Part shown: piece after piece, positions 56,600 through 64,000 of the stretch | How the letters are laid out: each line of letters starts with the position of its first letter | Numbering within the stretch: position 1 is the stretch's first letter | NCBI GenBank assembly: GCA_028571685.1 | Contig: CM053146.1 | Span: forward strand, 66,745,431-66,809,430 | Reading direction: 5' to 3' | DNA length: 64,000 bases | Origin: Heterohyrax brucei | Taxonomy: Eukaryota > Chordata > Mammalia > Hyracoidea > Procaviidae | Made by a program: the position numbers and the translations under genes | Notes under the pieces: model-generated | What the model saw: only the letters and a program-made list of their open reading frames with translations | Database searches by the model: none | Told to the model about the DNA's origin: nothing

Positions 56600-57740
56600 A
56601 TTATGGCATTTTTCAATTCTAAACTTTCCATTTTGTTCTTGTCTATGTTTTCTGTTTCTTTTCTTTGCCTCTTTCTCTGTTTTAAAAGTTGTTACAGTAT
56701 TTTAATAATATCTGTCTTTGTCAGATAGTTTTTAACATCTCTGTCAATCTTTCTGTGGGTATCTGTTGATTGTCTTTTTTAAATTTAGTTTCAGACCTTC
56801 TTGGTTCTTAATGTGATGTGTGACCTCTGAAACTTGGACAGTTTCATGTTACGTTGGATTTTGAATCTTATTTAAGCCTTGTTTTTAGTTGACTTATCTG
56901 ATACTGCTTTTGCAGAGGATTGTTTTCTTGTTAATCTCAGGTGAAATGGAAGTTCAGGATGCCCACTTGGCATTGTTGACATCGAAGGGAAGAGGCTTCT
57001 CATTACTTCTGGTTGGTGCTGGGAATTCTGTCTTCCTACATGATCTCCACTGACATTGCAGTGGGGATGGCCTCGTTACCATGGCATGATGATGAAAATC
57101 TTGTCTGCTAGGATTTCTCTGACACCACCACAGTAGGAAAGAAGATACTTCATTACTGCTTGATGGGACAGATGTTCGGGCTCCCATATGGTGTCCATTG
57201 ACACTGCAGGGAAGGGGAGGTCACATTATTGGTTGGCGGGAACGAAAGTAGGTTCCTTCTTTGTCTTCTTTGATAACACTCTGGTGGGGCTGTTGAGACT
57301 CCTTGTTATTATCTCATGAGGGTGAACATCTAGGTTATCTCAGTTGGCTTTTGCTGACATGAGTGGGAGTGCAGCTACAGTTTTTTCTGTGTTGTTTGAC
57401 TGGAGGAGAGAAATTACTGTCTAAAAGTTTTTACCGTGCTAAGCTGCTCTTTTCTTTGTCCTTTGGTGAGAGAGAGAAAACTTCTGTTGGGCTTTTTTGT
57501 TTGTTTCTGGAGATGTTTCTCGGTTTCTGTGTTCTTTGGCTGTAAGTCTGGGATACGTGAGACTGAAAGAAAACTCAAATGAACTCGCCACTGTGTCATT
57601 TCTCAGGTTTGATGACCTTAGTTGATCTGTCTTCTTCTTTGTCAGTGTCTTATATTTGTTTTATATATAATGTTTTTAGTTTTCCTTGATGGAAGGAATA
57701 GGGAAATGTATGTCTACCCCATCTTCCCAGAATAATGTGG
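56600..57740 (-). promoter_or_regulatory. L1M 5'UTR with a repeated motif
   Basis: Sequence upstream of the L1M ORF1 region, less AT-rich than the rest of this element. A motif with TGATCTCCACTGACATTGCA, then GTGGGGATGG (about 57041-57070) recurs as TGGTGTCCATTGACACTGCA (57191-57210), about 150 bp later. A 77-codon minus frame (57187-56954) has no known domain. The 5' end near 57740 is approximate. Confidence 0.6.
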
Positions 57741-57887
57741 TTTTTTTACTGTTATAAAACAGAAAAGATATTTTGCTTGTTTGTGAAGTTAAGAGTTGTG
57801 GACAAGAATGAGGCAGTTGCAGAGAGGGTGGAAGAGAAAGGGAAAGGGTAAACAGATTTTGCCACTTCTAAAAAAACTGACTGTTCA

Positions 57888-58060
57888 TTTTTTCATTTAC
57901 TCATTCAGCAGACATTTATAGTTCAACACTACATTCCTGGCAGTGTGATTGGTGCTAGGAGTACAAGGGTAAGTGAGCTTATTTTTGCCCATTAGAAGCT
58001 AAAAATCTAGTTTAGTGGAGGCTGACACACAAATGAGAAAATAATTATAGCACCTTATGG
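57888..58060 (-). mobile_element. L2 3'-end fragment
   Basis: TCATTCAGCAGACATTTATA, CCTGGCAGTGTGATTGGTGC and AAATCTAGTTTAGTGGAGGC are the antisense of the L2 3' end, an ancient LINE of mammals. Its 3' target-like TCATT repeats are shortened. Confidence 0.75.
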
Positions 58061-58254
58061 TAAGTGAATTGCATCCTGAAGAATGAATACAAGCTTTCTA
58101 GGTCAACTAGAAGAAGATGATCTATGTAGAAGAAATGTCTACATTAAGAAAGAACAGAACAGAAGCATAAACATTGTGAGGGGTAAAGTGGCAAGCAATG
58201 GTGTGAAAGAGCAAGGGGTTAGTAGGAGTAAACAGCAGGAGACGGGGTGGATTA

Positions 58255-58560
58255 GTGTGGTGCTTACAGATCTTCTGTAGTGAAATTTTTCACTACAGAT
58301 TAGGAAGTAAGCATAAGTGAGTTCATGCTTACCTTGCTTACTGGGTTATCTCCCCCTATCAAGGATTCTAAATTTGAAAAGAGGCTTTGATTCTGTAGGA
58401 AAGTGTTGTAGGGTTGGAAGACAGACAGGTTGCAGCCTTACCTGGAAGTAGAATCTTTTATGTGGTGAAAAATGTGAAATTGTTTACTACAGATAATCTG
58501 GTAAGCAAGGTAAGCACTGTATTAACCTTGCTGATTGGATTATATGCCCTTGATGAGAGA
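58255..58560. repeat. Palindromic GTAAG-rich repeat cluster of unknown family
   Basis: A perfect 12-bp inverted repeat lies at 58274-58299 (TCTGTAGTGAAA, 2-bp spacer, TTTCACTACAGA). The right arm begins a motif of about 85 bp (58281-58375) that recurs at 58480-58565: GTGAAATTGTTTACTACAGA, TAATCTGGTAAGCAAGGTAA, CTTGCTGATTGGATTAT. The left arm extends, less exactly, to 58258 as an inverted copy. Each motif contains its own inverted GCTTACC/GGTAAGC strings. I do not recognise the family. Confidence 0.65.
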
Positions 58561-58565
58561 TTAGG

Positions 58566-60905
58566 ATGAAAATATAGGTTGGGGTCAGATTGTGGAAAGC
58601 TTTTAATATGTTATGTTGTGCTAAGTAGGTCTTTCTACAGGCAAGGGAGAGTAATATTGAAGAAGCTATTTGAGTGAGCATTTAAAAATAATTTTTTATT
58701 ATCCTTTATATCTATGGTGATATGTATCATTTAATACCCTTTAGGTGTACTGAGTATAAGACTTTTTACTGTACGTCATCTCTTTTTGCCTTCTGCCTTT
58801 TCCTATATGACCTTCTGTGGCTATAAATGAGGGAGAAAAATGTTCACTTAAGCATCTAGAGTCACTAGATAGAAATGTATAAATGTAACAGATGCACAAG
58901 TACAGTTTAGGATGAAGTATTGTTTCAAATCTGTTCTCACAGACAGTTCCATTTTCCCTAGCTGTGAGTGTATATATGTGGTTAAATATAGTAGTACCCA
59001 TTAATCATTATAGTCACCTCGCAGTCTCTTCTCTCTCTTCCAGTCACTTCAGTCTGTTTATCACATTTCACAAGATCTAGTAGAATTGTGCAGTGATGGG
59101 GCTGTATTAATTTTGGGAAGTGAAAATCCATATCTTCCCCAAGAAATGAGAATGTATGATTTTAGCTTATTATGTTAAAATAGATAAAATATTCTTTGTC
59201 ATGCATACTGTTACATTAATGTTCCCTCGTTTTCTTCTTCCTCATCCACATCTATGGTCAGTAGCTCTCCTTGTCTTTGGGCATATTCCCTTAATATCTT
59301 CATACTCATCCCCTTGTCTGTAATAGCATTTATTTAAACCTTATGGTTTCCCTAATGTATTGGTATATTTTTTAAAAGCCCATATACAATAACACTTTAT
59401 TTTTATGCTGTCTAAATCTTTTATTTAAAGACATCTGGTATGTTTGGCTCAGCGGACAAAATATGACAGTGCTGAAAAGTGGTATTAGCAATTCTTATGA
59501 CTTTGTACATATTTTAAGATGTTTATGGAAGAAATTACATATTGTGGTAGCTAGAGTAGCAGACTAAGAAAAATTTATCACTGAACATTATATTACTTGT
59601 TTGTAACCTTTGGAAAGTAAGTGGAATTTTCTGTTCCTGATTTTTTTTTAACCTCACTTTTGCAGTTACAAAAAGGAATAAAAATGTCCCAAGTATCTGC
59701 ACAATAGGAATACTGAGATTTTAAGCTTAGTTCTTTAGTTTGTTAATATGGCATTTTTTTTTCCTACTGTTAATGTTTCTATGGTGGCTCACTTAAATTC
59801 CCTGTCTTGTAATGGTTATAGACATGCCCTTTGTGTGTTCAGAGGTAACTTTTTTATTTTAACTTCTGTGTAAATTATAATATTGAACTATACTTTTACT
59901 TGTTTTAAAAATTCTTTAAATATTAGAATAATCTGATATTAATGATGAACGAACACTAAATTAAAAATTATAAAATTTCAAATATATTTTGTTGCTTACG
60001 GTTCTAATTTAGAGGTGATTATTTTACTAAATATATTTCTGTAGTGAGTCCATGGTACATAATGCTGTTGTGCTATGCACATAGAAGAACCATTTCACGG
60101 TTGGTATTTCACCTTGTGTGTACTCTCCCCTGCTGGGTGGAAAATGTCATGCTGGCTCAAAGTAGTGGAATCTCGTACTTTAACAGTGATTTATTTTATT
60201 TAGACACTGAAAGTCTTTGTGTTTGCTAAAGGTAGGGGGAAGACAATTGTACTTGCAAGGCAGATTTTTGCAGATAGGGGTGACTCTGGTAAGTTCCTTG
60301 ATTTGTGGAGTAATTAATTGATACACAATCTTCCGCAATTTCAGGTGAGAAATTGGTTAAAAAAAAGAAAGAGCTTTATTTAATTTACTGTGTTATGTCT
60401 GTATTTATGTACCTTCACATACCTCTTATTTAAGCCAAAGAGCAAGATGCAGACAAACCGGGGAACTTAACAGGCTATAGTCACTAGAAATTTTGCCTAT
60501 AGTGACTGACAGCGCAATTTTGGGTCATTTCTCTTTTGGACTAAAGTTATTTTAAAATGGTGCATGTTTCATAGAGGTGTATGAGAAGAGGAATGTTAGA
60601 TTTTGATCTTATTCGTAATATACATGCCAGATATATTTTGCTTTCCTGAAAAAGTTGTACTATCTTTACTCCTTCTCTAAATCTGTTGCCTTTCTAAGCA
60701 TGATACCAAAGGCAGAAACCCTGATGAAGAGATTGATAGATTTTACTATAAAAAATTTAAATCTTCTGTCTGCCAAAACTACTATAAACAAGACTGAAAG
60801 GCATCTGACAACTAGAAACAATGGCTGTAACAGTTATGACGAACAGAGAGTAAAAATCCTTCTTATAAAGGATTCTTTGAATATAAAACAGTAGAACATG
60901 AAAGG
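58566..60905. other. Unassigned AT-rich DNA, no gene seen
   Basis: I see no gene. The first part (58590-58680: GGAAAGCTTTTAATATG, GGCAAGGGAGAGTAATATTG) resembles an ancient repeat, but too weakly to name. No frame exceeds 86 codons. Confidence 0.45.
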
Positions 60906-60914
60906 ACATCATTT

Positions 60915-61030
60915 CATATTTTGCAGATGAAGAAATAAGGTGTGGACAGGACTTTTTGGATTAAGGCTTCAGACACGGTGGCCTGACCCCAAAGCTTGTG
61001 CTTTTAAGCCCTGTAGATCCTATACTGCCT
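60915..61030 (-). mobile_element. MIR SINE fragment
   Basis: CATATTTTGCAGATGAAGAA, GGTGGCCTGACCCCAAAGCT and TGTGCTTTTAAGCC followed by CCTATACTGCC match the antisense of MIR from its 3' core to the tRNA-derived end. MIR is an old mammal-wide SINE. Confidence 0.72.
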
Positions 61031-61349
61031 TCCATGCCTATGGATGACTATGACATGGACAGACAATTCACAAAGGAACACCTTTAAATGACCAACAAAC
61101 CTATAACATTTTGTTTATCCCTTCTAGAATCCAAATACAGACAAACTAAAATAACAAGAATTGAGAGAAATTAAAAAAAAAAAGATTGTGGTGTTTATTG
61201 TTGTTAAGATACTGAAAGAAAAAAAACCAGTTCATTGATAAATCCTTATATTGGGAAAATTATTTTCAAAGTCCTTAAAAATTCTGCATTGTTTTTAACA
61301 TTACAAGTGAATATCTGGTTATTTATTGTAAGAAAATAATTGTGCATGT

Positions 61350-61495
61350 ATGAGATTCAATTGCAACAATGTTAACTCAATATTTTTAGTATAACTAAAA
61401 AGTGGAGGCAGACAAAATGTCTGATAGTAGAAGACTGGTTAAATAAATCAGGGTCTATCTGTAAAATGGAATACCAGTAATTATTTAAAATTATA
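61350..61495 (+). mobile_element. L1M 3' end, left block
   Basis: GAAGACTGGTTAAATAAATC, then GGTCTATCTGTAAAATGGAA and TACCAGTAATTATTTAAA follow a sense L1M end. An (AT)n tract and ATGT-rich repeats (61490-61660) come next, then the RTE insertion. The L1M is continued at 62028. Confidence 0.65.
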
Positions 61496-61668
61496 TATAT
61501 ATATCATTAAACTGTTTTGTAAAATATAATATATGTATATGGCACTTGGCTGACGTATGTATATGTACATACCATGTGTATACACATACATAGCGACTTA
61601 GGGATTAAAAACAATTATTTTTATTATGTGTATATACACACAGTATGTATATATGTATGTATTAAGAG

Positions 61669-62015
61669 TACAACCAGAATACAAGGTATGTATTAACAGT
61701 ACCAATAGAGTGTTCCTTAGAAGCAAGGATGGTGAGACTATGTCTTACATACTTTAGACATGCTATTAAGAGGGATCAGTCCCTGGAGAAGGACATCATG
61801 CTTAATAAAGTAGAAGGTCAGCTAAAAAGAGGAAGACCTTCAAGAAGATGCATTGATACAGCGGCCGCAGCAGTGGCCTCAGACGTACCAATGATGGTGG
61901 GCATGGCACAGGACCGGGCACTGTTTGATTCCGTTGTGCGTGGGGCTGCTATGAGTCAGAACTGACCAGGTGGCACTTAACAACAACAATATCATCATCA
62001 ACGACAACAACAGAC
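61669..62015 (+). mobile_element. 5'-truncated RTE with perfect 12-bp target duplication
   Basis: ATGTATTAAGAG flanks the insertion at 61657-61668 and 62016-62027. The insertion carries the RTE C-terminal coding end (a 78-codon open frame at 61729-61965 including RDQSLEKDIML and LKRGRPSRR) and the shared tail GCTGCTATGAGTCAGAACTG, then CACTTAACAACAACAATATC. A short insertion relative to the other copies lies near 61685-61710. Confidence 0.93.
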
Positions 62016-62027
62016 ATGTATTAAGAG

Positions 62028-62225
62028 AATTAATCAAATTGCAGGACCATTAGGATCCATTTAAAGCATGAAATTTGCATTGATAAAAGACTGGAAAGGT
62101 TTGCAACAAAATAGAAGTGGCATCTATCTCTAGTTAGTGGGATTATGAGTAGGTTGATTTTTTTTTGAACTCTCTAGTTTTCTATAATAAAGAATTTTAT
62201 TTAAATTCTTTGTTCTTTATTTAAA
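62028..62225 (+). mobile_element. L1M 3' end, right block
   Basis: GATAAAAGACTGGAAAGGTT, then AGTGGCATCTATCTC, GTGGGATTATGAGTAGG and TTTTCTATAATAAAG match the 3'UTR of old L1M. It continues the 61350-61495 block across the RTE insertion. Confidence 0.65.
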
Positions 62226-62234
62226 TCTTTTAAT

Positions 62235-62462
62235 TAAAAAAGATATTATGCTTTCAGTGAAAGCCTACAATCCAGGTCAATTCATCATATAATAACTCAC
62301 ACACACATTTCTGTGTAACTCTAGCTGCTTTCCCCACACTGTGACAGCATATTCTTTTCCATCCTATATTTCCTGTGTCCGTTGTACCTGTGCCTGTCCC
62401 CCTCTGCCCTCTCATCTTACCTGTGGATAGGAGCTGCCCAGAAGCACACTCTTTGCTAGTAT
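62235..62462 (-). mobile_element. 5'-truncated L1 3'UTR (L1-B type)
   Basis: CTGCTTTCCCCACACTGTGA, CCTGTGCCTGTCCCCCTCTG and GATAGGAGCTGCCCAGAAG match the L1-B 3'UTR at about 21362-21475 in the same (antisense) direction. It begins next to a (T)n/ATTAAA-rich patch. Confidence 0.75.
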
Positions 62463-64000
62463 CATTAATTTTTTAAAGCAAAAAATTACAATACAAATAA
62501 TGTTTCCTTTAAATTATCTTGTGTTGTATGTATGATTTTTAAAAAGCATAATCAGAGGCTTGCAAAAGGCAAATTTTGATCCCTACATCCCTCTTTAATT
62601 TCTAATGAATTGTACATGGTGAATCTTTATTTTGGTCTTAAAATGGATATTATAAGTAGTCATACACTCAGGTAAACTGGAATGATGTTGTTCCATTCAT
62701 AATTTCAGTGTGTATTTTGCTTTGTCTAATTTTAATCTTTTTTTAAAGCCCTTTAAGTTCTCTACATTCATGTTTGCCTTCTATTCCTTACTAATGTATT
62801 TTCTATATTCTTTTTGAAAAGTCTTTGCTGTTTTTATATTCGTTCTTTTGTAATGTAATATGATAGTGTTAATTTCTCAAATCTTTCTCTTCTCCACTCA
62901 GTGAAAATTTTGCAAAATTGGTGTGCAATTTGTTGTGAGGAATGGAGGATTTCTGCTTAGTTATTAAGTTTTATATTATTTATCAGAACTAAGACTATAA
63001 AACCTAGGCTCAATAACTTGTTTAATTTTAGCATTTGTTTATGAAGTTCAACCTTAGCATTTCTTTTCTGTTGATGTGCAATGACTTAGGCAGGTCTTGT
63101 CCCTGAATTGTTGGAATTTTGTTTCCTCCTATCAAGTGATGTGCTTCCGTCTGATTTCACTTTGTCAATTTGTATTTGGAGACGTGAAACAGTACTAGAT
63201 GATCCAAGCAAAGAAAGAACAAGTCTTTGGCACTCATTTGCCACTTTAATTAAAGATACAACACTGTTTCTAGTATGTACTGAGTTTCTCACTTTACACA
63301 TATTTATCATGTAGATGTAAAGAAGGTAGGGATCAGAGACCTTTTACTGATGTCTTTAAGTCCTGAGGAAATGTTTGGAGGGTGAAATAAACTCTTAAAA
63401 CGATGACGGTCAGTGGTTTGACTTGCTGCAATTCTATCATTTGAACACTGAGTGGCACTAAAGCCTAGGTCACAGATAAAATATTGCCCATTCAGATTCT
63501 AGGAGATTCAAGGGTCTATTGATGGGAAAATTGTTTTGGGAAAGTGCAAAAAGGAACAGTAAAGGAGATCCTAAGGCATTAAAGGAAATACAAAGAAAAA
63601 TTAGTTTGACTATCAATTAATTTTGGGAACTGGCAGGTTAAACAAACTCTTTTGCTTTTATTTGCAAACAATTTGAAAATAAGGAATAAACTGCTGCTAA
63701 AAGGACCAGAGGTTACTAACCTCGCTGCATTTGAAAGGTAGGCAGTTTGAACACATTCAGAGACTTTACAGGTGAAAGGTCTGGCGAACTGCTCTTTTAA
63801 ATTTTAAGGGTTAGGAAACCTAACTGGCAGTACTGCTTGGTAGTACTGAAAATAGAAATCAACTACGGAACAACATACTCTTTTTTTGGTAAGTTTAAAA
63901 ATTTTATCAGAAAACCTTAATTATTCAAAGTTTTAAACATAGTAAAATCCATGTCTGAAATATAAGTGACTTTTACCCTTGGTTTTCCTAGGTTAATATT
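62463..64000. other. Unassigned AT-rich DNA to window end
   Basis: I recognise no gene and no named repeat. Overlapping opposite frames of 68 and 74 codons (63108-63314 plus, 63310-63086 minus) lie in the same sequence; neither resembles a known protein. Confidence 0.45.

Larger units (their letters stand above)
48375..57740 (-). mobile_element. Long antisense L1M, nearly full length, split by nested insertions
   Basis: Reading left to right the element runs 3' to 5': 3'UTR and ORF2 end (48375-49162), then after the RTE (49163-51836) the rest of ORF2 (51837 to about 55200), ORF1 region (about 55800-56560) and a GC-richer 5'UTR (about 56600-57740). Landmarks include TATTCTATGGTATAAATATA (48778), GATGTTGAAAACCTTTTCCT (51850) and CCTCCAGTGGATTACTTG (55245). 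Three SINE insertions lie within it besides the RTE. It is an older layer than the RTE and everything inside that. Confidence 0.8.

Noticed and set aside
60655-60894. 79-codon plus-strand frame in an otherwise unassigned region
   Set aside because: It has no known motif, no splice-site or promoter support, and the length is within chance for this composition.

Overview
This window looks like mammalian intergenic or intronic DNA from an afrotherian, most likely a paenungulate such as an elephant. I see no host protein-coding gene, no tRNA or rRNA gene, and no bacterial or phage content. The lineage call rests on many copies of a tRNA-derived SINE with the AfroSINE layout, several BovB-type RTE LINE copies (RTE1-like), and L1 and MaLR LTR subfamilies with unfamiliar UTRs. 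They sit beside repeats shared by all placental mammals (Tigger1, L1M, L2, MIR). Family names come from recalled consensus sequences, not from a database search.

Layout. 1-2514: 5' part of a full-length-type L1 on the minus strand (L1-A), with a GC-rich tandem 5'UTR and an ORF1 broken by one in-frame stop. 2515-11440: an old antisense L1M split by an almost complete RTE (3138-6290) and a Tigger1 transposon (6343-8636), followed by L1M 5'UTR sequence, an inverted duplication and a degenerate 62-bp tandem repeat. 11441-21130: mostly unassigned DNA with L1M pieces, an ERV 3' LTR with its polypurine tract (17492-17866), a (CA)n tract and a SINE split by an LTR. 21270-28399: a near full-length decayed L1 on the minus strand (L1-B). 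28400-33650: mostly unassigned DNA with SINEs. 33690-44630: plus-strand L1 pieces and a decayed hAT transposon on the minus strand that is interrupted by a younger L1 and a solo LTR, both with perfect target-site duplications. 45000-48210: SINEs, including an inverted pair. 48375-57740: another long antisense L1M split by an RTE that itself holds an LTR, a SINE and a twin-primed L1. 57741-64000: mostly unassigned DNA with L2, MIR, an unusual palindromic repeat cluster, and a small RTE insertion with a perfect 12-bp target-site duplication.

No operating system of genes is present. The biology visible here is the history of retrotransposition: L1 driving its own copies, the RTE sharing its 3' tail with the SINE, and insertions stacking inside one another. 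All the transposon reading frames I could assess are damaged. The most useful leads are the tandem 5'UTR and long inter-ORF spacer of L1-A, an in-frame 17-codon duplication in L1-B ORF1, the decayed hAT element, the twin-primed L1, and the unassigned palindromic repeat at 58255-58560.
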